DNA of 64,000 bases from CAYUPI01 sp964446585 (GTDB lineage Bacteria; Verrucomicrobiota; Verrucomicrobiia; Limisphaerales; UBA8199): assembly GCA_964446585.1 (NCBI GenBank), contig CAYUPI010000013.1, positions 65,855 through 129,854 on the forward strand. Reading direction: 5' to 3'. The notes beneath the pieces were generated by a model. The model ran no database searches, was not told the origin of the DNA, and saw nothing but the letters and a program-made list of their open reading frames with translations. The translations under genes were made by a program, and so were the position numbers. This document shows positions 34,654-42,550 of the stretch, piece after piece (position 1 is the stretch's first letter; every line of letters begins with the position of its first letter).

Positions 34654-35709
34654 TCATCGCAAAAGAGCTTCTCGTCTCACCGGACCCACCGGCGTATTCG
34701 CGTTTCCATCTCCGAGAGTCAGCAAAGCCTGTTTTTGAACCAATTTGGCCACAAACTCCTCCCGCTCGGGGTCGCGGCGGTATATGGTCATTCCCCTGCG
34801 ACGCTCAGGATCGAAGCGGGTGCCTTCTGTAACCTTGTAATAATCAATTGGCCGCATCCATATGTGATCGAGCGGATTCGTGGTCACTTCCTTGAATGTC
34901 GTAAACCAGACCTGCTGGAGCACGGGCGGCGAAAGTTGTAGCAACCGCTCCGCGGCGTTATTTCGGCGCTCGGCATTCTGACAAACGACGAGCACCAGGA
35001 ACGGACACTCTTCGGCCTGGGAATATCCATGATGCGCCGCGAAGCTGCCGCTGCGGTAATACGTTCGGTAACACGCCGCCTTTCGGGCGAGGGTCTCCTG
35101 AGTTTCAGTGCTTCGATCGAGCTCAAGAAAGAAGCTATGCGAATAGCACGCTCCGCCGTTATCCCGGTCGCGTTCGTGGATGCTCACGTAGCCATCGGGC
35201 CTGACGAGAATTTCCGGCTCTCCGGCGCGAGGCCGCGATACGAACTCAAAAAGGAGTGGCCACGTGAGGAATTGGGCCAATTCATAGCGTGCCTCTTTCC
35301 GCAGAGCGAGGGTGAGGGCCGCTTTCACGTCGAGAACGGCGAGCTCATGCTGGAGCGTGCTATTGCTTACGCGCGCGCGCCGTTCGAATGAACTCCATGT
35401 CAGATTTGGGTATTTGGTGAGTCGGCCTTCGGCAGAAAGCAGGTCGAACGCTTTGCGGGTCAGAAACAGGATGCTCCGTTCATAGACGCGCCGCGCCCGC
35501 TCGCCTAACAGCCCCGCGACTTTGAGTTTTTGGAGACGCTTCTTCGCAGCCTCCCTCCGTTCATCAAAAAAAATGGCAGCGGCATGGGGCAACGTGAGCA
35601 GTCGCATTTCGAATAAGCCCTCAAGCACATCGAGGTCGCGGTTCTGCAACTCGACGTGAACAGCCTCGTTGTCCTGTTTGGTGATTACCTCCACTGTGGC
35701 TGTCTCCAT
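34654..35709 (-). CDS. replication-relaxation (Replic_Relax) family protein
   Basis: 351 residues. The N-terminal winged helix (RDLDVLEGLFEMRLLTLPHA, RLQKLKVAGLLGERARR, ILFLTRKAFDLLSAEGRL) and the conserved core (ELAVLDVKAALTLALRK, then PDGYVSIHERD, SFFLELDRSTETQETLARK and YRTYYRSG) match the Replic_Relax family of plasmid-encoded proteins. The core resembles a nuclease-like fold with D and E..D residues (LELDRSTE). Members are thought to aid plasmid replication or relaxation; the exact activity is unsettled. It may substitute for a relaxase here. Cotranscribed with the primase 98 bp upstream. Confidence 0.82.
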   Translation of the reverse strand: METATVEVITKQDNEAVHVELQNRDLDVLEGLFEMRLLTLPHAAAIFFDERREAAKKRLQKLKVAGLLGERARRVYERSILFLTRKAFDLLSAEGRLTKYPNLTWSSFERRARVSNSTLQHELAVLDVKAALTLALRKEARYELAQFLTWPLLFEFVSRPRAGEPEILVRPDGYVSIHERDRDNGGACYSHSFFLELDRSTETQETLARKAACYRTYYRSGSFAAHHGYSQAEECPFLVLVVCQNAERRNNAAERLLQLSPPVLQQVWFTTFKEVTTNPLDHIWMRPIDYYKVTEGTRFDPERRRGMTIYRRDPEREEFVAKLVQKQALLTLGDGNANTPVGPVRREALLR

Positions 35710-35807
35710 AGCATTATTTTACCATATTTGCTCACTGCTCTGAGAGCTGGACACTTTAAAGAGCGACCTCGACGGTCGCTCTGTGTTCTGAATGTATTTT
35801 TGTCGCC

Positions 35808-36878
35808 TCACGACGTTGCTGCTTCCTTCTGCCATGGTCCTTCGCCGAAGATCCTCTTCAATTCCTCAGGACTGCAATTGGTCGGTTGCTTGCCTGTGTC
35901 GAGTTTTACCCACCGCGTAAAACGATATGGGGCAAACCTTAAAAACAATTCCCCGGCGCACCGTGCACCGGCATCGTCCCCATCCGGCATGAGCCAGATG
36001 CGGCCTGCCGGCGCGACCCTATCCAGGATTAACTGCGCTTGTTGGTCGCTGCAGCTTGACCCCATCAAAGCCACGACGTTAGGGAGACCAGCTTGCGTTA
36101 ACCACCAGGCCCCTGTGAAACCTTCGATGACGATGATGTCTTCGACAACGCGCGGGAGCCTGTGAAGGTTATAGACGATCAGACTCTTCTGAAACTGATA
36201 TGTCACCCCTTCGTGGTCCCGTTTCGACGGTAACCGGTATTTCGGGTTCTCCTCGCTGATGGCCCTGTCGACCACGACTCGACCTGCGTAACCAATGAGC
36301 TTCCCGTCCAGGTTGTAAAGTGGGATTGCAATCCGTCCGTTGAGCGAGCCGCGCGAGCAATAGCCCAGACCGAACTGCTGTATTGTTGCGGCAGTAAATC
36401 CTCTGCCTGTGAGATACGGATGTGTCGGGTCCAACGTTGTGAGCTCGAAATCCAGCGGAGCATTTATCTTCACAATGTTCTCTCCTTGGGCGGAGACATT
36501 TTGTTCCTTTTCACTCGTGCCTGGCTTCGCCTGCTGTGCGTCCGGTGCCGGCCGAGAGTCCCCTGGCAGGAACGCCTGCTGTAGTTTGAGGGCGACTTTG
36601 CGGAAATCGCTTCCGTTCGCCGGATCCACTCCTTCCATGCGCGCTGCGAACTCGATCACGTTCCCCTTGGCACCGCACCCGAAGCATTGGAATATTCCTC
36701 GGTCGAGATTGGCCGAGAATGACGCCGAGTTCTTTTTGCCGTTGTGAGTCGGCAGTGGACAAAAGCCGTGGTGTTGACTGCTATTGGCCTGCACTTTCAC
36801 TTCAACGCCGTAGTGTTCCAATACGGCCCTGAAGTCGAGCTTCCGCCTGAGTTCTTTGAAATCTAACCATTGAGACAT
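35808..36878 (-). CDS. DNA primase (CHC2 zinc finger and Toprim)
   Basis: 356 residues, much shorter than chromosomal DnaG (~600). The N-terminal zinc-finger region has FCPLPTHNGKKNSASFSANL and IFQCFGCGAKGNVIEFAARM. The Toprim part has DIIVIEGFTGAWWLTQAGLP (Glu), NVVALMGSSCSDQQ and IWLMPDGDDAGARCAGELF (DxD). It lacks the DnaB-binding C-terminus, as usual for primases of plasmids and phages. It probably primes element replication, either as a plasmid form or on transferred single strands. It lies in the left-reading cluster after the HTH gene. Confidence 0.93.
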   Translation of the reverse strand: MSQWLDFKELRRKLDFRAVLEHYGVEVKVQANSSQHHGFCPLPTHNGKKNSASFSANLDRGIFQCFGCGAKGNVIEFAARMEGVDPANGSDFRKVALKLQQAFLPGDSRPAPDAQQAKPGTSEKEQNVSAQGENIVKINAPLDFELTTLDPTHPYLTGRGFTAATIQQFGLGYCSRGSLNGRIAIPLYNLDGKLIGYAGRVVVDRAISEENPKYRLPSKRDHEGVTYQFQKSLIVYNLHRLPRVVEDIIVIEGFTGAWWLTQAGLPNVVALMGSSCSDQQAQLILDRVAPAGRIWLMPDGDDAGARCAGELFLRFAPYRFTRWVKLDTGKQPTNCSPEELKRIFGEGPWQKEAATS

Positions 36879-36893
36879 AACTATCCTTTCCGT

Positions 36894-37247
36894 TTATTGA
36901 GAATTGTTAACGAACTGCTCCTTGTCATTCTCATGAAAGCAAAGTGTCGCTGAGCGGTCAAATGTGTCGGTCTTCCTCGTTCGGATGTTCACAGCCGTCG
37001 GTTCCATCTGCGAGCGGATGAATTGGCGCACCGATTCCAAGTCAAAGAGGCGGATGCCGGATTTTTTTCCTTTAACCCGAAGAAGGACACCATGAATTTT
37101 CCCTTCTGCGAGGAGATTGTAAGCCGTCCCGCGTTTCAAGCCGAACAGTAGCCGCAGGTCTTCGCAACGACCAAACTCAGGTGCGACAGCAGAGGTCCTC
37201 TCCGCTCGAATGGCTTCTGTGGTGAGTTTGTTCATCGCGCGTTGCAT
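36894..37247 (-). CDS. AlpA/excisionase-like HTH protein
   Basis: 117 residues. The central part (FGRCEDLRLLFGLKRGTAYN, LLAEGKIHGVLLRVKGKKSG and IRLFDLESVRQFIRSQM) is a MerR/AlpA-type winged helix with the wing GIRLFDLESV. Such proteins act as excisionases or replication regulators on integrated elements. The tail is polar and unconserved. ATG 37247 is used; ATG 37235 is also possible. It lies 15 bp upstream of the primase gene. Confidence 0.75.
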   Translation of the reverse strand: MQRAMNKLTTEAIRAERTSAVAPEFGRCEDLRLLFGLKRGTAYNLLAEGKIHGVLLRVKGKKSGIRLFDLESVRQFIRSQMEPTAVNIRTRKTDTFDRSATLCFHENDKEQFVNNSQ

Positions 37248-37279
37248 TGATGCATTGGCTTTGGAGGCGTGAGTTTAGG

Positions 37280-37726
37280 CTAGGCAGCGAGCCGGATAGG
37301 TTTCAGCCAACAGGCGAGAGTGTCTAGGACACGCGCAAGGTCACTCGGCAATGCGTGGCCGACAACTTCGCAGACTACCGACACGGGGATTGTAATCATC
37401 TCCGAGCAACGTGCGGTACTCTGTTCGTGGACCGGCCATAGAGACGTGGGCAGGAGCGGGACATCAAACTCATCGCGGGGGGCATGGCTGGTGATGGGGA
37501 CAACCACCAACTTCTCACCCTGACGGGCCAAGACGAGAACGGGGCGAACCTTTGAGCCAGGTCTGTGGATAAATGGAATGGGAGCGCGGCCAATATCGCC
37601 TCGTACTATGTTCTGGATGGCGAGCAGCTGCGCATACTCCGTTTCAAGGTCAATTACGGGTGCCTGGGCAGTGGAGTTGACTTTTTCAGAATAATTAGCT
37701 AGGCTTATATAGTTCGTTGTTTGCAT
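37280..37726 (-). CDS. PemK/MazF-like toxin-family protein
   Basis: 148 residues from ATG 37726, preceded by AAAGGAAAGC, a good ribosome binding site. The MazF/PemK fold shows as VRGDIGRAPIPFIHRPGSKV, RPVLVLARQGEKLVVVPITS and TIPVSVVCEVVGHALPSDL. Family members cleave mRNA. The usual antitoxin gene upstream is missing: only the divergent HTH gene follows. The N-terminal ~45 residues (up to YAQLLAIQN) are an unusual extension, which might carry the control function. It is the first gene of the left-reading cluster with primase and transfer-like genes. Confidence 0.78.
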   Translation of the reverse strand: MQTTNYISLANYSEKVNSTAQAPVIDLETEYAQLLAIQNIVRGDIGRAPIPFIHRPGSKVRPVLVLARQGEKLVVVPITSHAPRDEFDVPLLPTSLWPVHEQSTARCSEMITIPVSVVCEVVGHALPSDLARVLDTLACWLKPIRLAA

Positions 37727-37873
37727 ATGCTTTCCTTTTAACTGGTTGTTTATGCAGGCGGCGGACAAATTCGCAGTCACTCGTACTAGGAGTGGCTGCT
37801 TTTCTTTTCGCCGTTGTATTTTTCACTCCACAAGTTTTCGCACGCGAAGAGGGAACGCTTCAATCGAGGGCTT

Positions 37874-37894
37874 GTCAGATTTGTCAAATCTGAC
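37874..37894. promoter_or_regulatory. 21-bp perfect palindrome plus T-run in the divergent gap
   Basis: GTCAGATTTG (37874-37883), a single central T, and CAAATCTGAC (37885-37894) form a perfect palindrome followed by ATTTTTTTGG. It looks like an intrinsic terminator for the + strand, but no + strand gene lies upstream. It sits 14 bp before the GTG start of the 500-residue HTH protein, so an operator or attenuator is more likely. Confidence 0.55.
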
Positions 37895-37908
37895 ATTTTT
37901 TTGGCCTT

Positions 37909-39411
37909 GTGCAGCCGATCGAACCACCAAAGCGTAAGTTTCGGCCCGGTGCGGACGTTTGGCTTAAGGAGTTTGCAGACAAGCGAAGCAAGCGGCAGGT
38001 CAAGTGGTCTGCAATCGCCGCAGAGCTTAATTGCGCGTATCAGCAACTGCGTTTTGTGCTGAATGGTCAGCAACGCATTTCTCTGAAGATGTGGAGAAAT
38101 TTGATGGATAAGCTGGGCATTTCAGAGGAAGCACTGTTGCAGTGGACGGTCGAGGATGCTGTAAACAGCGAAGCACAAAGCCCTGCTGTTGAGAGATTCC
38201 CGGCCGCCGAGGAGCGTCCGCTGGAATCGGATGCGCGCCGTGGCATAACGACGAGCGAAGCGATCGAAGCCTGGAGGGAAGGGCACTTCGCAAAGCAATG
38301 CGCCTCGCTCAACAAATATTATGAACATGTCCACGACCGCTTGTTTTCGTACCCGGGGAAACAAGGGCCTATCCGCGTCCCGTTGTTCGTACGGAAAGAG
38401 TGGTTGAACCTGGACCGCCGGTCACTGGTGTTGGCGCCGTTGCGCATGGGAGAGCCATATACTGCTACGCGTGAAGAACGGGAATTCCTTGAACTCTACC
38501 ATGAGATTCGGCGCGCACTGGACCAGCCCAAACTGGGCGAAGGAGGAAGGTTATATCAGCTGCGGAGGATTGAAACCGACAAGAAGCACCTCACGCTGAC
38601 ATTTGCTGCGGGGAAATTCCTCGAGACCATCATGTGCCAGTGGCATCTTGAACACGAGTTGAATCTCGCCCTAAGGAAATCGGGCAAGAATCCGAATCTC
38701 CCGGTTCGAGATAAGCTTCTCAGAACGGAAACGGACATTGAGACGTTCTGTGAGAAAAAAGCGATCATGGTCGGCGTCAGCAATCTGCTGCTTTTGAAGT
38801 GCGGCCCACGTCAATATAAGCCGTATATCCACATGCGGAGTGTCGATAGTCTGGTGGGCGGAACCGAGGGCCTGTATGATACTATTGGCACGTGCGCGTT
38901 TAGATGGCGAAGGTTGCCTGAATTGGACTTCGACGTTAAGGAACGTGTGATGACGTCGATAGGAAAAGAACTCTTTGGGCAAGACTACCTGGCGGAACCG
39001 CTCCGTGGCGAAGCGGGGTCGGAACCCAAGGAAAAATGGAGAACCGTTCTGGAAGAAATGGAAAAGAGCGGAGACGCATCATTCGACGTTACCGGGTTTT
39101 TTATCGATTTAATCCGATGGGCTCCCCAGATCACCGCCGTTTTTGTCGTGCGGGATATATCGTATTTTCAAAAATTTCATCATCAGTTCGGGGTTAGCAG
39201 AGTTCATCGGGAGTTTGAGCAAACGGAGCATGCGTTGCGCATCGCCCCGCACGAAATTAAGGATGTGGACGAATGGATGGTCAACTCGATGCTGCGAGAT
39301 CCGCAATTTGCGGCCGCAGGCGTTGGTTTCGATCCCCTACGCTGGACACCGGACGGAGGCTTCGCATTTTATCAAGGGATGCGGCGCGCAGTTGCGAAGA
39401 AATTCTTCTGA
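37909..39411 (+). CDS. 500-residue HTH protein with large uncharacterised (Nudix-like?) C-terminal region
   Basis: Residues about 20-80 are an XRE-like helix-turn-helix (VKWSAIAAELNCAYQQLRFV, LNGQQRISLKMWRNLMDKLG). The rest is unknown. From about residue 240 it has EHELNLALRKSGKN, LLLLKCGPRQYKPYIHMRSV, GTEGLYDTIGTCAFRWRRLP and DFDVKERVMTSIGKELFG. The order of these patterns resembles the big C-terminal region of some actinobacterial XRE regulators and a Nudix fold, but the full Nudix box is not visible. GTG 37909 is chosen as the only start giving the HTH; no ribosome binding site is visible. Possibly a ligand-sensing master regulator of the element. Confidence 0.8.
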   Translation: MQPIEPPKRKFRPGADVWLKEFADKRSKRQVKWSAIAAELNCAYQQLRFVLNGQQRISLKMWRNLMDKLGISEEALLQWTVEDAVNSEAQSPAVERFPAAEERPLESDARRGITTSEAIEAWREGHFAKQCASLNKYYEHVHDRLFSYPGKQGPIRVPLFVRKEWLNLDRRSLVLAPLRMGEPYTATREEREFLELYHEIRRALDQPKLGEGGRLYQLRRIETDKKHLTLTFAAGKFLETIMCQWHLEHELNLALRKSGKNPNLPVRDKLLRTETDIETFCEKKAIMVGVSNLLLLKCGPRQYKPYIHMRSVDSLVGGTEGLYDTIGTCAFRWRRLPELDFDVKERVMTSIGKELFGQDYLAEPLRGEAGSEPKEKWRTVLEEMEKSGDASFDVTGFFIDLIRWAPQITAVFVVRDISYFQKFHHQFGVSRVHREFEQTEHALRIAPHEIKDVDEWMVNSMLRDPQFAAAGVGFDPLRWTPDGGFAFYQGMRRAVAKKFF

Positions 39412-39461
39412 ATGTTTGACCTCACATATGAGGACTCGTGGTTTTCGGCCTATTTGTTCCG

Positions 39462-39620
39462 AACGTTTCCGATTGATTCCGAAACCTTCCGCACCATACG
39501 GAAATGTTCGGCACGATTCCGCAGCTTTCCGAATCATGCCGAACGCTTCGGAGGCGTTCGGAAGTGCGGAAAGGTTCGGAAGAATCCTAAAGTTTTTATA
39601 AAGGCGGCTGTCCACAGGTG
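39462..39620. repeat. dense TTCCGAA/TTCGGAA/CGGAAA motif array and TGTCCACAGGTG site (right copy)
   Basis: From 39466 to 39585 nearly every 8-12 bp there is a TTCCG or CGGAA motif, many as TTCCGAAC, TTTCCGAA, GTTCGGAAG and GCTTCGGAGG. At 39609-39620 TGTCCACAGGTG follows, the same 12 bases found at 19987-19998. The array continues into the start of the next gene (TTCGGAAGCGTTCGGAAAC near 39720-39738). I see no convincing gene between 39412 and 39674. Candidate partition or replication site. Confidence 0.6.
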
Positions 39621-39674
39621 CTGGAAAAGCGATGTGGTACAATCAGAGACGAAGCGAATTCGTCCTCCATCGCG

Positions 39675-40352
39675 ATGGAAATCCCTGCAAACAATTCAAC
39701 CCCACAAAGGAATCCCGATTCGGAAGCGTTCGGAAACAGCCCGAAGGCTTCGGAAACCTTCCGCAAGTTTGAGGCGCCACGTGAGCGGAAAGCGACTCAC
39801 ACCGTTTCCGTGCGTGATGCCGCGAAGATGTTTGAGGCGGCCGGCGTCGCCAGAACCGAGCGCAGCATTATTAACTGGTGCTGGCCGAACCGGCAGGGCC
39901 TGGCCCGGCTTGATTGCTATTTCGATCCGAACGACCGGAAATACTACATCACCCAGGAAAGCATTGAGCTCGCCATCAAGGAGGAGTTATCCAAAGGGGA
40001 GCAGAAAAGCAGCGGCGCCGTTCGGAAAGGCGAAGCAACCGTTCCGAACGATTCGGAATCGCCCCCGGCCTCTTCCGAAGACCGGGACGCCTTGACGAAG
40101 CAAGTGACCGAGCTGCAAAAAGAGGTCCTGGATTTAAAGATCACGAATCGTGGCAAGGACTTCCTTATCGACCAGCTCCGTGAGGAGCGATCGGCCTTCG
40201 GGCAGGAACGTGAGAAATACGTCAATCAGTTGATTGCGGCCAACCGTGAGGTTGGTGAACTCACAACGAGGTTGATGCAGATCGAGGGTCCGAGAGGCGG
40301 CACCTCCACAGATTCTGAACCCGTGTCCGATCACACTCCACCGGTGGGCTAA
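39675..40352 (+). CDS. MerR-like HTH protein with long coiled coil (KfrA/partition-like)
   Basis: 225 residues from ATG 39675 (a GTG at 39618 is also in frame). An HTH-type segment (TVSVRDAAKMFEAAGVARTE, RSIINWCWPNRQGLARLDCY, KYYITQESIELAIKEEL) is followed by a coiled coil (ALTKQVTELQKEVLDLKITN, FLIDQLREERSAFGQEREKY). A DNA-binding head with a long coiled-coil tail recalls KfrA-type plasmid proteins, which help partition or autoregulate. The upstream motif array would be its natural target. Possible -10 TACAAT at 39638-39643. Confidence 0.75.
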   Translation: MEIPANNSTPQRNPDSEAFGNSPKASETFRKFEAPRERKATHTVSVRDAAKMFEAAGVARTERSIINWCWPNRQGLARLDCYFDPNDRKYYITQESIELAIKEELSKGEQKSSGAVRKGEATVPNDSESPPASSEDRDALTKQVTELQKEVLDLKITNRGKDFLIDQLREERSAFGQEREKYVNQLIAANREVGELTTRLMQIEGPRGGTSTDSEPVSDHTPPVG

Positions 40353-40463
40353 CCGTGGAGTCTCAAAAAAACGCAACGGTTAACCGGTGCCGTGAGGCAA
40401 ACCGGTAGCGCCAGAGACTCTGTCGCCGGCGCGCCCACACCCACTCGGGAACCCGTATTTCCC

Positions 40464-40805
40464 GAACCCGTTCACCTGCGGTGACGGGTTCTCCAGCCAT
40501 GAGGCTGGAGGTGTTTCTGTGTGCGCGTGTTGTCGGGGCAAATAGCATCGGAGCACCGCTCTTCTGCCAACCCATCCGTTGAACCCCCGGTGCGGAGATA
40601 TCCTTGGGCGGCCCCGACTCCACCCCTTTTGGTCGAGAACGACGTGAGTCGCAGCGCAGACCCGTGAGCCGTGAGGAAAAGGGGTGGAGTCGGGGGCGCC
40701 CTCTTGCGTCCGGCCCCCGACAACACGCGCACAACCCGTTGATTTCCGTGCGTTAGCACGGCAGCGATAGCTGACCCCCCCCTTCCCCTACGTAGGGAAG
40801 GGGGT
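40464..40805. other. 340-bp block of nested inverted repeats (structured RNA, oriT-like or cruciform region)
   Basis: No gene. Hairpins in order are: GAACCCG/CGGGTTC with inner TCACC/GGTGA (40464-40491); CTCCAGCC-ATGA-GGCTGGAG (40491-40510); and an outer 18-bp perfect stem 40521-40538 with 40715-40732. Inside that stem is a 25-bp stem with one mismatch, 40606-40630 with 40677-40701, around a 46-nt loop. After it come CCGTGC-GTTA-GCACGG (40746-40761) and a stem around TACGTA (40778-40804). Such order can be a structured RNA, a transfer origin or transposon-end structure. Flanks 40353-40463 and 40902-41058 hold no gene. Confidence 0.65.
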
Positions 40806-40817
40806 CGGGAATACCTG

Positions 40818-40901
40818 TATGGACTGGATCGCGCGAAGGGGCTCGACCTCATCCTCCACACGCCAGGCGGCGGAACCGCTGCGACCACGGCGTGGCACTG
40901 A
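40818..40901 (+). pseudogene. remnant of a second ClpP/SDH-type serine protease gene
   Basis: In the frame starting 40818 the sequence reads YGLDRAKGLDLILHTPGGG then TAATTAWH and stops. KGLDLILHTPGG..AAT is the conserved core of the SDH_sah/SppA-like protease family, whose full gene lies at 41253-42488 in the opposite orientation. Only ~28 codons remain, directly after the nested inverted repeats. Confidence 0.55.
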
Positions 40902-41058
40902 TTTCCTCGATTAAGGTACGGGTGTGACGGTCTTGTGGCTGTAGCGTGCTGGAGCTTCAGAGGAAGGTCAACAAAAACTGCTGAAAAAAATCGCGGCGCG
41001 GTTCTGGGCGCTTTGCCCGGAAACCGAATGGCGGCGGGCGCGTTGGCGAGCCTGAGAG

Positions 41059-41256
41059 CTAGGCTCTAGTGAATGTGCCAATACCGGTCTGCTCTGATGC
41101 TGCCTCGGCCAACTCTCGGACGGCTTTAATGCGCTCGGCCTCTTCCATAATCCGGGCGGCCTCTTCGCGCTCGGCGGCCGTCTGTACGGTGCGGGCGTCT
41201 TCAAGCCGCTGGAATAGGATGGTGTATGCGTTGTAGTCGCTCATGCAGCAAGTCAT
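41059..41256 (-). CDS. 65-residue coiled-coil protein coupled to the protease gene
   Basis: Mostly one charged helix (TILFQRLEDARTVQTAAERE, EAARIMEEAERIKAVRELAE). The ATG at 41256 overlaps the protease stop by four bases (ATGA), which supports both genes. A second in-frame ATG lies at 41244. It is likely an adaptor or regulator of the protease; no family recognised. Confidence 0.6.
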   Translation of the reverse strand: MTCCMSDYNAYTILFQRLEDARTVQTAAEREEAARIMEEAERIKAVRELAEAASEQTGIGTFTRA

Positions 41257-42488
41257 TTGACTACTTTCTTGCCTGATTGAGCCTCGATTTGCAACCTAAT
41301 TGAAGATAAATTGTTTTCCAGCCCGCATTTAGGGCACTTAAATATATCATTCTCCGTCGGATATGCAACGCTGCCCGGCTGGAGGGGGGCCGATTCCCCA
41401 AGGTTGACCTGGATCATAAAGCGCTGTTTACAGCTTGGGCACTGAAACCCGATGGCGGCGATCTCCGGCCCCGGAGGGGCTGGACCGACGGGCAAAGGGA
41501 ACGGAATTCCTTGGGGAATGGGGATAAGCTGGCCCGGTTGCATCGGGTTCGGCGCGGGCGGGGTCACGAATCTGTAGATCTGAGACGTAGCAGTTTCGAT
41601 GATTTTGAACATGTTGGTGCTGTCGAACGTCATCCGCAGGAGTGTGTAATACCGCGAGATGGCGTCGTTCAGGTCTGGATTCTCTGCGTAATTGACTACC
41701 TTCAAGCCAATTGGCGGCTTTGCCAGGTCAGCGAGCTTGATGGACCTTCCGTGGGTCAGCCACTTCGAGTGATTGCAGAGCTCCTGGGCAATCTGATCCG
41801 CGCGCTGGACTTTTTCGGCGTCCGTCACTGGCCTTTTATCGGAGTGGTTGGTCCAATACTTGAATTTGTACGCCGCCAGCCAGTCTCTCACCAGGCGGTG
41901 CGAGAAGCTGCGGGCATTCAAACAGTTTTGAATCTCGCCGGGCGAGATGTTCTGAAGGATTGGGATGTAGGCGGGGTTCAGATGGCTGCCGGGTTTCTGG
42001 ACATCGGATTTGATTTTTTCAAGCCCCTCGATGAAAGCGTCTGCCGAGAAGCGCTTCCCGGCGAAGTTAATCTGAGGGTCGATCGGGCCGAGTGATGAGG
42101 ATGGCCCCATAAGGATTTCGTCGCCGGCCATGACGAGAATTGTTCCTGCGCTCTTGGCCCAGCCTGGCACGATCATTCCGACGCGGTCGTATGTGCTGCG
42201 CACGAAACGGACTATATCCTCGACCACTTCGGCGAGACCCCCCGGGGTCTCCACTATGATGTCAATTTCCTTGCCGGAGATGGCGGAGAGCTGGTCCTGA
42301 ATGGGCATGAGGTCGCTGTAGTCCAGCATGAGCGGGACGTCCTTGCCGTTTTTATTGAAGTCGGCTGCGTAAACCAGCACGCCTCTGCCGCCGCGGTGCC
42401 GTGATATTTTTGCGAGTTGGGCCTTCCGTTCGGCGCTGAGTGCCTGGAAGTCCCACTTTTTCCCAAGGTAGTCAGAGTAGACGCCCAT
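41253..42488 (-). CDS. SDH/ClpP-type serine protease-like protein with zinc-ribbon tail
   Basis: 411 residues. The crotonase/ClpP-like core has DIIVETPGGLAEVVEDIVRF, GMIVPGWAKSAGTILVMAGD (Ser of KSAGT as the likely nucleophile) and EILMGPSSSLGPIDPQI, as in the serine dehydrogenase proteinase family. The C-terminus has two CxxC pairs (FQCPSCKQRFMIQ, FKCPKCGLENN), so a zinc-ribbon, after a Pro-rich linker. No signal peptide or membrane span, so cytosolic. The ATG at 42488 gives the expected MGVYSDYLGKKW start; the frame is open to 42764 only by chance. It is followed by a coupled coiled-coil gene. Confidence 0.85.
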   Translation of the reverse strand: MGVYSDYLGKKWDFQALSAERKAQLAKISRHRGGRGVLVYAADFNKNGKDVPLMLDYSDLMPIQDQLSAISGKEIDIIVETPGGLAEVVEDIVRFVRSTYDRVGMIVPGWAKSAGTILVMAGDEILMGPSSSLGPIDPQINFAGKRFSADAFIEGLEKIKSDVQKPGSHLNPAYIPILQNISPGEIQNCLNARSFSHRLVRDWLAAYKFKYWTNHSDKRPVTDAEKVQRADQIAQELCNHSKWLTHGRSIKLADLAKPPIGLKVVNYAENPDLNDAISRYYTLLRMTFDSTNMFKIIETATSQIYRFVTPPAPNPMQPGQLIPIPQGIPFPLPVGPAPPGPEIAAIGFQCPSCKQRFMIQVNLGESAPLQPGSVAYPTENDIFKCPKCGLENNLSSIRLQIEAQSGKKVVK

Positions 42489-42550
42489 AATGGTGGCTGA
42501 TGGTGACAGGTTAACTCTTTGGCGGATTGGGGCAACGTGAAACTGCGGCG

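Noticed and set aside
40464..40805. Retron or CRISPR-related RNA as explanation of the hairpin block
   Set aside because: No reverse transcriptase, Cas or IscB/TnpB-like gene is present anywhere in the window.
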